Shown: positions 35,317 to 46,305, counted from the stretch's first letter. The stretch: 64,000 bases of DNA from Prosthecobacter debontii (GCA_945861385.1 CAMAUI010000004.1:16663-80662); one strand, 5' to 3'. A program made the numbers and translations. The notes: generated by a model from the sequence alone, not told the origin.

Positions 35317-36389
35317 TGCCTTCCAACCACCAGCCTGCGAGGGAATACATCGTGAGGCGCCGCGATTCTGCCCGCCGTTTGCTCATGCCCGCCGCGCTCG
35401 CCGCGTTTTGCGCTGCCGTGCCCGTGGTCGCACAGCAGCCGCCAGCCGCGACGTCCGGGGCGGATTTCCAAGTGTACCGAGGGACGCAGGTGCCGCCGGA
35501 GGTCGAGCGCATCTACGAGAAGGGGCTGAGGTTTCTTATCGCGTCGCAGAATGCGGACGGAACTTTCCCAGGGCAGTACGGAACCGAGCCGGGCGTGGTG
35601 GGCTTCGCGATCATGGCGATGCTCGCGCATGGCGATGATCCGAACCACGGCACCAGCGCGAAGGCGTTGAAGCGCGGTCTGCAGTACATTTTGAAGAATC
35701 AGGCCGAAAACGGATACATCGGCAGTTCGATGTACAACCACGGCTTCGCGACGCTGGCGCTGGCGGAGTGCTACGGGGCGATGCAGGAGGACGCGATCGG
35801 CCCCGCGCTGAAGAAGGCCGTGGAGTTGATTCTCAGTTCGCAGGACAAGAACAAATTCAAGGCCTGGCGTTATTCGCCGGATGCGAGTGATGCGGATTCG
35901 ACGGTGAGCGGGGCGTGTTTCGTCGCGCTGATCGCGGCCCGGAATGCGGGGCTGAAGGTGCCGGACAAGAACATTGACGATGCGCTGAAATTTTTCACCG
36001 ACTGCCAGGATCCCGGCGGCGGCGACATCGGCTACATGCCCCGGAGCGGTTCGCACGGGGGTGCGACCACGGCGATCGGCGCGGCAGCGTTTGCGTATGC
36101 GCGGAAACGGGACGCGGCGACATTCACCAAGGCGATGAAGGCCATGAAGGCGAATGAAGGGCCGGGAGGCAGCTACCCGTTTTACGGTGAGTACTACGCC
36201 GCCCAGGCATACTTCCAGGGAAACTTCAAAGAGTGGCAGGCATGGAACGACAAACAGGTCCAGCGCCTCGCCGAGATGCAGAACGACAACGGGAGCTGGG
36301 ACGCCGGACTCGGCCCGGCCACGAGCACGGCGCTCGGCCTGTTGTCCATCGCGCTGAATTATCGCTACCTGCCAGTTTACGAACGATGA
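35316..36389 (+). CDS. Prenyltransferase/squalene-cyclase-like alpha/alpha-toroid protein
   Basis: A 357-residue exported protein: basic N-terminus and signal helix (LLMPAALAAFCAAVPVVAQ), then repeated toroid motifs (GLRFLIASQNADGTFPGQYG, ALKRGLQYILKNQAENGYIG, QRLAEMQNDNGSWDAG). These are the QW-like repeats of the terpenoid-cyclase/prenyltransferase fold. The cyclase DxDD motif is missing (the nearest text is DADSTVSG), so it is probably a binding or structural toroid rather than a cyclase. Start overlaps the previous stop (TGATG) and its own stop overlaps the next start (ATGA), so the three last genes of the operon are translated together. Confidence 0.82.
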   Translation: MPSNHQPAREYIVRRRDSARRLLMPAALAAFCAAVPVVAQQPPAATSGADFQVYRGTQVPPEVERIYEKGLRFLIASQNADGTFPGQYGTEPGVVGFAIMAMLAHGDDPNHGTSAKALKRGLQYILKNQAENGYIGSSMYNHGFATLALAECYGAMQEDAIGPALKKAVELILSSQDKNKFKAWRYSPDASDADSTVSGACFVALIAARNAGLKVPDKNIDDALKFFTDCQDPGGGDIGYMPRSGSHGGATTAIGAAAFAYARKRDAATFTKAMKAMKANEGPGGSYPFYGEYYAAQAYFQGNFKEWQAWNDKQVQRLAEMQNDNGSWDAGLGPATSTALGLLSIALNYRYLPVYER

Positions 36390-39385
36390 ACCTGCACGCC
36401 GGCCTCACATCCAGACCACATCCTTTGGGGGCGCTTTTGCATCTTGTCTGCGGCTGCTTCGTCGCCCTGCTCCTCGCGCAACCCGCCGCCCTGGCAGAGC
36501 AGATTCTCCTGGATGAGGCCGACATTTTTTTTGGAGGCGAGGATTTCGTGGAAGGCGACGTGGAGATCGTGAATGGGAAAATCGTCCTCAGAAATGGGCG
36601 CGAGCCGGCGAAGGAAGCCGAAGCAAACGATGCATCCGGGACGCAAGTGCTGGAGCTTACGGACGGTTCGCGGATCCACGGCAAGCTCGTGTCTTTCGGA
36701 CGCTCGGAAGTCGTGTGGGAGCGCAGCGATGCGAATGGGCCGTTGATTTTCAGCCCGGATGAAGTGAGGCGTTTTGTGCTCGGAAAGGAGCAGGCGCCGG
36801 ATCCGAAATCGGCCAGCGCAACGCTGAAGCTGGATGGTTCCGACTGGGTGACGGGGGAGTTGATGGAGATGAAAAACGGGAAGTTTGTGCTGCAGGTCGG
36901 CCCGGACACACGGATTGATATCGAACGCTCGAAGGTCGAGTGGTTCGCGCTCTCCCCCGCCGGGCCTGCGCCGGATGCGTATGAGGGCCCGATCGGGCCG
37001 ATGGGACTCGCTGGCTGGGATATGGCGGGAGGAGGACCCGGGTCGTGGGATTACGTGGACGGCGCGCTCGTGGCGAAGACCCCTGCGCCGCTCACACGAT
37101 CGTTCACAGCCCTGCCGGAACTTGTGGACATCGAGTTCACCGCGGGTGACGGCGGCAACTCCAACCGGGGCTTCGCCCTGTGGATCCGGCCGGGCGCGAG
37201 CAGGCCGCAGGGATACACGAAGGGCGCCTACTATCTCCGTTTCCAAGCCTCGACCGTGCAGGCCAATTACTACACGGGCGAGGAGATGAAAAACTTCAGT
37301 GCGAATTTTCCCCAGGACAAAGAGGAAAAGAAAATGACGCGCTACAGGCTTCTGATGGATCGAAAGGCAGGGCGGCTCGTCGTTCATGCAAACGGAAAGC
37401 AAGTGGCGGACTGGGATCTTCCCAACCTCGAGGATGTGCCGTCGAATGCCTCACTCACCTGGCAGCCGACCCACATCAGCAACAATATGGCGTGGACACT
37501 CTCCAACGTCCGCGTGCGCCCTTGGGACGGCAGCACTGATCCTGACGCGAAAGGCGATGACGCGGCGAAAGATTCCCTCGCAGTCAAAGGCGGCGAAAGA
37601 AAATCCGGCGTGCTCGATGCGATCACCGCGGAAAACATCAAGTTCAGCGGTGCCGAGATTTCACGGAAGGCGCCGATGTTTCTCCGGCTTGGCAGGAAAT
37701 CCCCCTCGGAGCCGCCGGAGAATGCTGTCGCCCGGGTGTGGCTCGCCTCGCGCGGCGAGTTCGACGTGACCGCGATCGGATACAAGGAGGGCAGGCTGCG
37801 CGTCCGCACCTCGTTCGGCGGTGAGCTGACGCTGCCCGGCACGGCACTTCGCGGGATCGAGTTTCCACACAAACTCGCGGTGGTCGAAAAGGGAGCGGTG
37901 GAAAGCGGCGACCGTCTGATTTTCAAGAATGGCGACAGGTTGCGTGGGAGTCTCATCGGAAGCGGCAACAACAAGCCGCTGCAATGGGAGCCGATGGGGG
38001 GCGGAAAACCCGTTGAATTTGCACAGGGCAGGATCGCGGGCGTCCTGCTCGGATCCCGCGTTGATAAGAACAAGGCCCCGCCAGATTCAGCAGGCACGAG
38101 TGCGGCTGTGCGTTTTCAAAACGGTGACTGGCTCCCTGGCAAACTCCTTTCGCTGGATGCGGGCAGCGTGCGGCTCAAGGCTTCAATTTGCGATGAGCTG
38201 AAAATCGCGCGTCCGAATGTAACAACGCTGTATATCGGCCACGGCGAGGAGGCCCCCGTTTGGGATGGTGCCAGCGGCCGGCTCGAATGGACCAAGGCGG
38301 CCAACATCCCAGGTTTTTCCGGGAGAAACATGGGCCAGCACGCAAAACCGGCAGCCGATCCGTGGCATTACCTCGATGGCTCGTTCACACTCCACGCACC
38401 CAGCGGGGGGCGCTACGCGAACAGCATGCCGGGCCTGGCGCGGGTATTGAAAGCCCTTCCGAAAAAAGTGGACGTCAGCTTTGACCTGCACGCGCCACGC
38501 GGGGGCGCAGGCTACTCGATCCAGCTCTTTTTCGAGGAAAACAAGCCGGGCTTCATGGTGCAGGGAGGATGGGACAGCGCCTATTTTTACGACATGTCCC
38601 CGCGCCAGCAGGGCGGTGTGTTTTTCAACCAGCCGCAGCAGATCGAATTCGGCGAGAAGGTCGGCACCGGGGGCGAGAAGCGCACGTTCCGCTTCCTCGC
38701 GGATCGCGACACCGGGCACATGTGGATGTATGTCAACAGCCAGCTTGTCGGCTCCATCGGACGCCGGGGCAAAACCACTGCCAGCAATCCGAAAAACGGA
38801 ACGGGCATCGCGATTATGCCGCGTCCCATGCAATCGCAGGTCACAGTCTCAAACATCTGGATCGCCCCCTGGAGCGGAGTCCTTCCCGCCGCAGCCACCG
38901 CGTCCATTCCAGGCAAGGGCGAAAACAAAAATGCGGAAGGCACTTCCGACACCGCAAAAAAACCGCCTGCGGAAGAAAAAGCCCCGCCTGCCCCCGCAAC
39001 CCCGCCACAGGACTCAGTCGCGCTCGCCAACGGCGACGAGACACTCGGGACGGTGCTGGGCGCGACGCCTGATAGCCTGAAGTTGCAGTGCGAAGTGGGC
39101 GAACTGGAAATTCCTTTGAAGCGGACATCGCTCATCGAGTTCGCAAACAAGCCCATCGCCCCGGCGAAAGGGGTTCGGTTTCGCTTCGTGGAAAAAGGCG
39201 CGATCACCGTGGAGTCCTTCACCATAGAGAATGGCAAAGTCACGTGCCGGAGCGCCGCAGCAGGCGAAATGACTTTTCCGCTTTCGGCAGTCAGCGAGAT
39301 CGTGTGGGTCGCCGATGTCGCGCGGGCATTGAAAGCGATGAAAACCAAGCCGGCTGAAAATCCCCTTCCCCCCGCAAGAAACTGA
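36386..39385 (+). CDS. Exported 999-aa protein with repeated NGD/DGS beta modules and two LamG/DUF1080-like domains
   Basis: A 999-residue protein with a signal peptide (LHLVCGCFVALLLAQPAALA). I see at least five copies of a short beta module with the pattern (N/D)G(D/S)xxxGxL...V/L (LTDGSRIHGKL, LDGSDWVTGEL, FKNGDRLRGSL, FQNGDWLPGKL, LANGDETLGTV), interleaved with two jelly-roll-like regions near residues 230-380 and 690-850 (VDIEFTAGDGGNSNRGF; VDVSFDLHAPRGGAGYS) that resemble DUF1080/LamG domains. A Pro/Lys/Glu-rich linker precedes the last module. No catalytic motif is evident. It ends the MoxR operon and may be its extracytoplasmic binding partner; that is inference. Confidence 0.75.
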   Translation: MNLHAGLTSRPHPLGALLHLVCGCFVALLLAQPAALAEQILLDEADIFFGGEDFVEGDVEIVNGKIVLRNGREPAKEAEANDASGTQVLELTDGSRIHGKLVSFGRSEVVWERSDANGPLIFSPDEVRRFVLGKEQAPDPKSASATLKLDGSDWVTGELMEMKNGKFVLQVGPDTRIDIERSKVEWFALSPAGPAPDAYEGPIGPMGLAGWDMAGGGPGSWDYVDGALVAKTPAPLTRSFTALPELVDIEFTAGDGGNSNRGFALWIRPGASRPQGYTKGAYYLRFQASTVQANYYTGEEMKNFSANFPQDKEEKKMTRYRLLMDRKAGRLVVHANGKQVADWDLPNLEDVPSNASLTWQPTHISNNMAWTLSNVRVRPWDGSTDPDAKGDDAAKDSLAVKGGERKSGVLDAITAENIKFSGAEISRKAPMFLRLGRKSPSEPPENAVARVWLASRGEFDVTAIGYKEGRLRVRTSFGGELTLPGTALRGIEFPHKLAVVEKGAVESGDRLIFKNGDRLRGSLIGSGNNKPLQWEPMGGGKPVEFAQGRIAGVLLGSRVDKNKAPPDSAGTSAAVRFQNGDWLPGKLLSLDAGSVRLKASICDELKIARPNVTTLYIGHGEEAPVWDGASGRLEWTKAANIPGFSGRNMGQHAKPAADPWHYLDGSFTLHAPSGGRYANSMPGLARVLKALPKKVDVSFDLHAPRGGAGYSIQLFFEENKPGFMVQGGWDSAYFYDMSPRQQGGVFFNQPQQIEFGEKVGTGGEKRTFRFLADRDTGHMWMYVNSQLVGSIGRRGKTTASNPKNGTGIAIMPRPMQSQVTVSNIWIAPWSGVLPAAATASIPGKGENKNAEGTSDTAKKPPAEEKAPPAPATPPQDSVALANGDETLGTVLGATPDSLKLQCEVGELEIPLKRTSLIEFANKPIAPAKGVRFRFVEKGAITVESFTIENGKVTCRSAAAGEMTFPLSAVSEIVWVADVARALKAMKTKPAENPLPPARN

Positions 39386-39387
39386 AG

Positions 39388-39753
39388 TCAGGCCGCCTCA
39401 CGCTGGCCCCGCACGTCCACATTCAAACCCGCCGGCAGTTTCGCTATCGGTAACCCTGCGCGCACATCGCAGAGCAAATCCCGCAACTCGCGCGTGAGCG
39501 AATCGTTCTGCACACACATTCCTCCGACCAGTTTCCGCAGCCTGAGGTTCTCCGCCTCGGCTTCCTCCGCGCGGGTGATCGCCTGGTCAAGCGCAGTGAT
39601 CAACTGACTTACGCGATGGCGTTCAAGTTTCAGGGAGTTCATGGCATGAGCGGCCGCCTCCTGTGCTTCCATCGTGGAATGGCCTGCGGTTTCGAGTGCG
39701 GTGCGCATTGTCTGGATCTGGCGCAATGTCGTATCGGGATTCTGGTTGTTCAT
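39388..39753 (-). CDS. Small coiled-coil protein, hypothetical
   Basis: A 121-residue, mostly helical protein (MNNQNPDTTLRQIQTMRTAL...), with a leucine/charged heptad stretch at about residues 40-90 (HRVSQLITALDQAITRAEEA) and a short non-helical tail. No family recognised. It converges on the 999-aa gene with only 2 bp between stops. The frame continues much further upstream antisense to dnaK, but the ATG at 39753 is the sensible start. A real but uncharacterised cytoplasmic protein is likely. Confidence 0.6.
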   Translation of the reverse strand: MNNQNPDTTLRQIQTMRTALETAGHSTMEAQEAAAHAMNSLKLERHRVSQLITALDQAITRAEEAEAENLRLRKLVGGMCVQNDSLTRELRDLLCDVRAGLPIAKLPAGLNVDVRGQREAA

Positions 39754-40053
39754 GTCGGGGATGAGAGCCGGAATAATTCCCCGTGCCAGCCCACTCGTCA
39801 CGCCCGTTGCAATCGCGTAACATCTCCACCGGCCAACCCGAACGCCGGTGTGCCACGGTGTCCCGACGAATACGCCCGAAGTGCGCCAAATACCGTGCCG
39901 TGGCGCATGGGCTGCGGCCGTGGTGCTAATTGTATATCGTTTATGTGCAATTGTTTGAAATATGAATGACGCTACGGCTTGAAGATTGCAAAGGAGGCGG
40001 CAGGACAATCTCAGAAATTCAACCAACCACAGACACCCAACCCAATTTTTCGT
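39754..40053. promoter_or_regulatory. Upstream region of dnaK with an inverted repeat and AT-rich patch
   Basis: 300 bp without a gene. TGCGCCA (39882-39888) and TGGCGCA (39901-39907) form a 7-bp inverted repeat with a 12-nt spacer, followed by an AT-rich patch (39926-39970) likely to hold the promoter. No CIRCE (TTAGCACTC-N9-GAGTGCTAA) is present. The leader just before dnaK is A/C-rich without Shine-Dalgarno sequence. Confidence 0.5.
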
Positions 40054-42000
40054 ATGGCAAAAATCCTCGGCATTGACCTCGGCACAACCAACTCCTGCAT
40101 GTCCGTCATGGACGGCCAGGAACCGCTCGTCCTTGAGAACTCGGAAGGCGCGCGCACCACGCCCAGCGTCGTCGCTTTTACAAAAACCGGCGAGCGCGTC
40201 GTCGGCCAGGCGGCGAAGCGACAGGCGGTCACGAACCCGACGAATACCGTGTTCTCCGTGAAGCGGTTCATGGGGCGGAAATTCGACGAGGTGCAGGAAG
40301 AATTGAAGCGCGTGCCTTACAAGGTCGTGAAGGCCGCGAACGGCGACGCGCACATCCAGGTGCAGGTCGGCGGGGAGACGAAGACATTCTCGCCGCCGGA
40401 GATCAGCGCGATGATTCTGGCGAAATTGAAAGCCGATGCGGAGGCGAAGCTCGGCGAGAAAATCACGCAGGCCATCGTGACGGTGCCCGCGTATTTCAAC
40501 GACTCGCAGCGCACCGCAACAAAGGACGCCGGAAAAATCGCGGGGCTCGAAGTGCTCCGCATCATCAACGAGCCGACCGCCGCGTCGCTCGCCTACGGCC
40601 TCGACAAGATGAAGGACGAGAAAATCGCGGTGTATGACCTCGGCGGCGGCACGTTTGACATTTCGGTGCTCGAAATCGGCGACGGCGTCTTCGAGGTGAA
40701 GGCCACGAATGGCGACACGCATCTCGGCGGCGACGATTGGGACAACGCGCTCATGGATTGGATTCTCGCGGAGTTCAAAGCTGACAGCGGCATTGATCTC
40801 ACGAAGCAGCCCGACGCCATCCAGCGTATTAAAGAGGAGGCCGAGAAGGCGAAGATCGCCCTCAGCTCCTCGCAGCAATACGACATCAATCTCCCCTTCA
40901 TCACCGCCGACCAGACCGGGCCGAAGCACATCCAGAAAACCCTCACCCGCTCGAAGCTCGAACAGCTCACCGACAAACTTTTCCAGCGCACCCTCGCGCC
41001 GACGAAGGCTTGCATGAAAGACGCCGGCCTTTCCGAAAAGGACATCCACGAGCTCGTCCTCGTCGGCGGCATGACGCGCATGCCAAAGGTCATCGAGACC
41101 GCACGCGCCATCATCGGCAAAGAGCCGCACAAAGGAGTGAACCCGGACGAAGTCGTCGCCATCGGCGCGGCCATCCAGGGCGGCGTGCTCAAGGGCGACG
41201 TGAAAGACGTGCTCCTGCTCGATGTCGCGCCGCTGACCTTGGCCATCGAGACCGCGGGCGGAGTCGCCACGCCGATGATTGCGCGCAACACGACCATCCC
41301 CTCGCGCAAATCGCAGATTTTCTCCACTTACTCGGACAGCCAGCCGGGCGTGGAAATCGTCGTCCTGCAAGGCGAGCGCCCGATGTCGAAAGACAACAAA
41401 AATCTCGGCAAGTTCCACCTCGACGGCATCCCGCCGGCCCCGCGCGGCACGCCGCAGATCGAAGTCACCTTCGACATTGATGCGAACGGCATCCTGCACG
41501 TCAGCGCGAAGGATCTCGGCACCGGCAAGGAGCAGAAAATTTCCATCACCGGCAGCAGCGGACTTTCAAAAGACGAAGTCGAGCGGATGCAGCGCGAGGC
41601 CGAGGCGCACGCGGAGGAGGACAAAAAAGCGAAGGAAGCCGTCGAGATTCGCAACAACGCCGACAACCTCGCCTATCAGTGCGAGAAACAGCTCACGGAA
41701 CTCGGCGACAAAATTTCCGGCGACAAAAAGGCGGAGATCGAGAAGCACATCGCCGACGTGAAAGAGGCGCTGAAAGGCAACGATATGGACGCCATCAAGA
41801 CCGCCTACACGGAGCTGCAAAACAAATTCCAGGCTGTCAGCGAGGAGCTTTACAAAAACGCCGCCGCCGGAGCCGGGCAGCAGACCACGCCCGAGGATTT
41901 CGCGAACGCGCAAGCCGGGGCATCCGCCGAGCCGAAGAAGGACGCGGGCGATGTGGTGGACGCGGAGTTTGAGGTCGTGGATGGGGAGAAGAAGAAGTAA
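40054..42000 (+). CDS. dnaK: Molecular chaperone DnaK (Hsp70)
   Basis: A 648-residue Hsp70 with the nucleotide-binding signatures [15 protein letters not shown] [29 protein letters not shown] and [12 protein letters not shown], the linker [12 protein letters not shown] and a substrate-binding domain with lid. The C-terminus ends in [15 protein letters not shown], close to the usual acidic EEVD-like end of bacterial DnaK. The start is placed at [10 protein letters not shown]; the upstream in-frame TTG would add 25 unrelated residues. grpE and dnaJ are not adjacent. The next gene starts 8 bp after the stop. Confidence 0.97.
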   Translation: MAKILGIDLGTTNSCMSVMDGQEPLVLENSEGARTTPSVVAFTKTGERVVGQAAKRQAVTNPTNTVFSVKRFMGRKFDEVQEELKRVPYKVVKAANGDAHIQVQVGGETKTFSPPEISAMILAKLKADAEAKLGEKITQAIVTVPAYFNDSQRTATKDAGKIAGLEVLRIINEPTAASLAYGLDKMKDEKIAVYDLGGGTFDISVLEIGDGVFEVKATNGDTHLGGDDWDNALMDWILAEFKADSGIDLTKQPDAIQRIKEEAEKAKIALSSSQQYDINLPFITADQTGPKHIQKTLTRSKLEQLTDKLFQRTLAPTKACMKDAGLSEKDIHELVLVGGMTRMPKVIETARAIIGKEPHKGVNPDEVVAIGAAIQGGVLKGDVKDVLLLDVAPLTLAIETAGGVATPMIARNTTIPSRKSQIFSTYSDSQPGVEIVVLQGERPMSKDNKNLGKFHLDGIPPAPRGTPQIEVTFDIDANGILHVSAKDLGTGKEQKISITGSSGLSKDEVERMQREAEAHAEEDKKAKEAVEIRNNADNLAYQCEKQLTELGDKISGDKKAEIEKHIADVKEALKGNDMDAIKTAYTELQNKFQAVSEELYKNAAAGAGQQTTPEDFANAQAGASAEPKKDAGDVVDAEFEVVDGEKKK

Positions 42001-42008
42001 CATAATAG

Positions 42009-42833
42009 ATGTCTGCTTCCTTAAACCAACTCACATCTGGAGAAATTCGGCGTTCTTTTCGGGAATTCCGCGATCACAGCTCGGACTTGCTCGGTGCTGA
42101 CATGAACACGCTAGAAAGTCGCATGAGGGCCTTCATAGATTTCTGCCGAACTGACAAGGTGCTGGGAGAGATTCACGAGCAACTCATGAACCATCCGGCA
42201 GTGGATTGGACTGCTTGGGTTGACGCACAAATAAAACGCGGGGTTTCTCGTGGCGCGGCAGGTTTGGATTTTCCAAGCGATTCCGGGCAGAGGATTGCGC
42301 TCATGTATCAGTGGGCATCGAGAGTAGTCGTTCCCGACTCAAACTTCATCGGGATGCTACCGCACTTCTTCGTTGTCCGAGGCAATAGCGTTGACGCCCA
42401 CATCCGCGCTTTCCGCGATGCTGTCCTGCAGCCGTTGCTGCGCGGGTTGCAATACAAGCTCGAGGAGATTGAGGAGAAGCTGCCATCTGTAAATACTGAA
42501 CAAGTGGGCTTTGGGGTTATCCAGATTTTCAATCACGGCGGCCAAGTTGTTCAGCAAATCGCGAGCGGGAGTTCCAACATACAAACGGCTACAATTCAGG
42601 TTCAGAACCCTGAACTTCAGACGCTTTTGAGTGAACTTCGAGTCCTTGCCGACAAGTCGAATCTCGAACCGAAGCAAGTGAGCGCGGCGAAAGAGTTGAT
42701 TGATGCCGTAGAGAGCGAACTGGCTACAGCCAAGCCCAAAACTTCGGTTGTCGGCTCGTTGCTCAATGCACTCCCGTTTGCAGCCGCAGCCGCAAATTTA
42801 ATCGCTGGAATCATGAAGATTGTCGGCGGCTAA
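42009..42833 (+). CDS. Unknown protein (274 aa), AT-richer than its neighbours
   Basis: No family recognised. Residues 1-150 are helical and contain aromatic and charged stretches (FIDFCRTDKVLGEIHEQLMN, ALMYQWASRVVVPDSNFIG). Around residues 165-205 there is a short beta segment of the type seen in some defence-associated proteins (IFNHGGQVVQQIASGSSNIQ, TATIQVQNPEL), followed by a helical tail that ends in a hydrophobic stretch (LLNALPFAAAAANLIAGIMK). The gene is visibly lower in GC than dnaK and groEL, and it starts 8 bp after dnaK without a Shine-Dalgarno sequence. Together with the MNT/HEPN pair it looks like transferred material. Confidence 0.7.
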   Translation: MSASLNQLTSGEIRRSFREFRDHSSDLLGADMNTLESRMRAFIDFCRTDKVLGEIHEQLMNHPAVDWTAWVDAQIKRGVSRGAAGLDFPSDSGQRIALMYQWASRVVVPDSNFIGMLPHFFVVRGNSVDAHIRAFRDAVLQPLLRGLQYKLEEIEEKLPSVNTEQVGFGVIQIFNHGGQVVQQIASGSSNIQTATIQVQNPELQTLLSELRVLADKSNLEPKQVSAAKELIDAVESELATAKPKTSVVGSLLNALPFAAAAANLIAGIMKIVGG

Positions 42834-42857
42834 ACACGAAAACGCTTTGATATACGC

Positions 42858-43184
42858 ATGACCTACGAACCCAAAGAGCGTCAGATTCTGGATCAGGTGG
42901 TCGCCGCCCTGCACGGGCATTATGGCGAACGGCTGAGCCGGGTGGTGCTGTTTGGGTCGCGGGCGCGGCGGGATCATGAGCCGGATTCGGATTATGATGT
43001 GCTGGTGGTGCTAAAGGGGGATTTCGACCGGGCGGCGGAGCGCAAGGCGGTGCAGGATTTGATTTACCCGATTGATTTCCAGCACTGGGTGGTCGTGTAC
43101 TGTCATCTGGTTACGGAGAAGCGGTATCTGGATGATCAGACCGCGTTTATTAAGAACGTGCGGAAGGAGGGCGTGGCGATATGA
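42858..43184 (+). CDS. MNT-type nucleotidyltransferase (MntA-like)
   Basis: A 108-residue minimal nucleotidyltransferase of the pol-beta fold with VVLFGSRARRDHEPDSDYDVLVVL, the GSxR...SDxD signature that binds metal and nucleotide. Such proteins pair with HEPN proteins and in characterised cases act as antitoxin by AMPylating the HEPN toxin. Its TGA overlaps the ATG of the HEPN gene (ATGA), the usual coupling of these pairs. It starts 24 bp after the unknown 274-aa gene. Confidence 0.9.
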   Translation: MTYEPKERQILDQVVAALHGHYGERLSRVVLFGSRARRDHEPDSDYDVLVVLKGDFDRAAERKAVQDLIYPIDFQHWVVVYCHLVTEKRYLDDQTAFIKNVRKEGVAI

Positions 43185-43567
43185 ACGCAGAAGCCGCCGA
43201 CTATCTTCGCATGGCTCACGCCAGCATCCACGCCGCGGAGACGCTGCTCACGGCGAAGGACTATCCGGGCTTCATCGTCTCGCGCGCATACTACGCGATG
43301 TTTTATGCGGCGACGGCGGTGCTGGAGGAACATGGGATGAGCTACGGAAAGCACTCGTCGGTGATTTCTACGTTTGGCCGGGATTTCGCGAATACGGGCA
43401 AAGTGCCGCTGCATCTGCATCGGTATTTCATTGATGCTTACGACGACCGCTCGACGGGCGATTACGAGCCGAACGCGGGGCTGACGGAGACGCAGGCCAT
43501 CGCGCAAATCAGCCGTGCGAAGGAGTTCGTCGCGGAAATCGAAAAGTACCTGAAGACCCAGCCATGA
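43181..43567 (+). CDS. HEPN-domain protein (UPF0332 type), partner of MNT
   Basis: A 128-residue four-helix HEPN protein with the UPF0332 pattern SRAYYAMFYAATAVLEEHG, KHSSVISTFGRDFANTGKVP and DDRSTGDYEPN. The classic RNase motif RX4-6H of HEPN toxins is not visible, so it may be a non-nuclease HEPN or use another surface. Overlaps the MNT gene by 4 bp and is overlapped by the next gene by 4 bp (ATGA at both ends). Confidence 0.88.
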   Translation: MNAEAADYLRMAHASIHAAETLLTAKDYPGFIVSRAYYAMFYAATAVLEEHGMSYGKHSSVISTFGRDFANTGKVPLHLHRYFIDAYDDRSTGDYEPNAGLTETQAIAQISRAKEFVAEIEKYLKTQP

Positions 43568-44007
43568 AACGTCGCCTCACTCTAGCAATCGGTTGTCTCG
43601 CCGCCGCAATGCCGTCGGTCGCTTCGTCGTCGGTCGCTCCGGCGCGGACGACGAATGTCGCGCCTGCGGTGCGGCGGGTGAATTTGCCGGGGGCGGCGCA
43701 GGTGGTTCAGGCGGAGTTGGAGCGGCGCGGACTGGCGGTTGCGCACTCGATTGCGAGCGTAGTTTTTCTCAAGGGCGTGCTGCCGGGCGCGGGGCATTAC
43801 GATGTGCGCATCGAGCCGCCGGCGATGGTGGACGGGCTGCGGCTGCGGGGCTTTGCCGTGGCGATGGACGGGGGCATGGAGCCGCTATGCGGGTTCCGCA
43901 CCAGCGCGAAGGGGTTCCGCGTGGCGGAGGGAGCGATTTTTTCAACTCAAACCAGCGCGGGGGCAACCGAGGAATCGGGCCTACGACCCGGCGGGGGCGA
44001 GGGTTGA
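43564..44007 (+). CDS. Putative exported protein (147 aa), hypothetical
   Basis: Starts in an ATGA overlap with the HEPN gene. It has a signal-like N-terminus (MKRRLTLAIGCLAAAMPSVA), a possible compact domain (about residues 40-125, with LPGAAQVVQAELERRGLAVAHS) and a Gly-rich end. No family recognised. A signal peptide behind an MNT/HEPN pair is unusual. The tight coupling supports expression, but it could also be a degenerate remnant. Confidence 0.5.
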   Translation: MKRRLTLAIGCLAAAMPSVASSSVAPARTTNVAPAVRRVNLPGAAQVVQAELERRGLAVAHSIASVVFLKGVLPGAGHYDVRIEPPAMVDGLRLRGFAVAMDGGMEPLCGFRTSAKGFRVAEGAIFSTQTSAGATEESGLRPGGGEG

Positions 44008-44109
44008 AAGACACCTTCGCCGCGCCCGGCACCCGGTGGCATCCGCCGCCGTGTGATGGGTGCGGCGATTTTCAGCAACACCAACAAACAACAAACACAA
44101 CAAACCAAC

Positions 44110-46217
<2,108 letters not shown>

Positions 46218-46220
46218 AGT

Positions 46221-46295
46221 GTAGCCGCGCTCGTGAGAGCGCGGGCACTTTCTCCGCTACAAAAAAATCAGCCTGCGCTTTGCAAGCGCAGCTAC
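46221..46295. repeat. GTAG-type REP pair downstream of groEL
   Basis: GTAG (46221-46224) + hairpin CCGCGCTC-GTGA-GAGCGCGG, then in inverted sense hairpin CTGCGCTT-TGC-AAGCGCAG + CTAC (46292-46295). This is the classic REP/inverted-REP arrangement with the GTAG tetranucleotide, a different family from the GGAG units. Confidence 0.8.
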
Positions 46296-46305
46296 GAATC
46301 AACAA

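Noticed and set aside
35316..36389. Functional squalene-hopene cyclase
   Set aside because: The toroid repeats are present, but the DxDD catalytic motif is missing and the protein is exported and half the usual length.
39926..40053. Heat-shock sigma factor promoter before dnaK
   Set aside because: CTTGAAG-like text occurs, but no matching CCCCAT-type -10 at the right spacing could be found by eye.
39754..41499. Long minus-strand frame antisense to dnaK
   Set aside because: It is a shadow of dnaK; only the last 121 codons (39388-39753) form a plausible separate gene.
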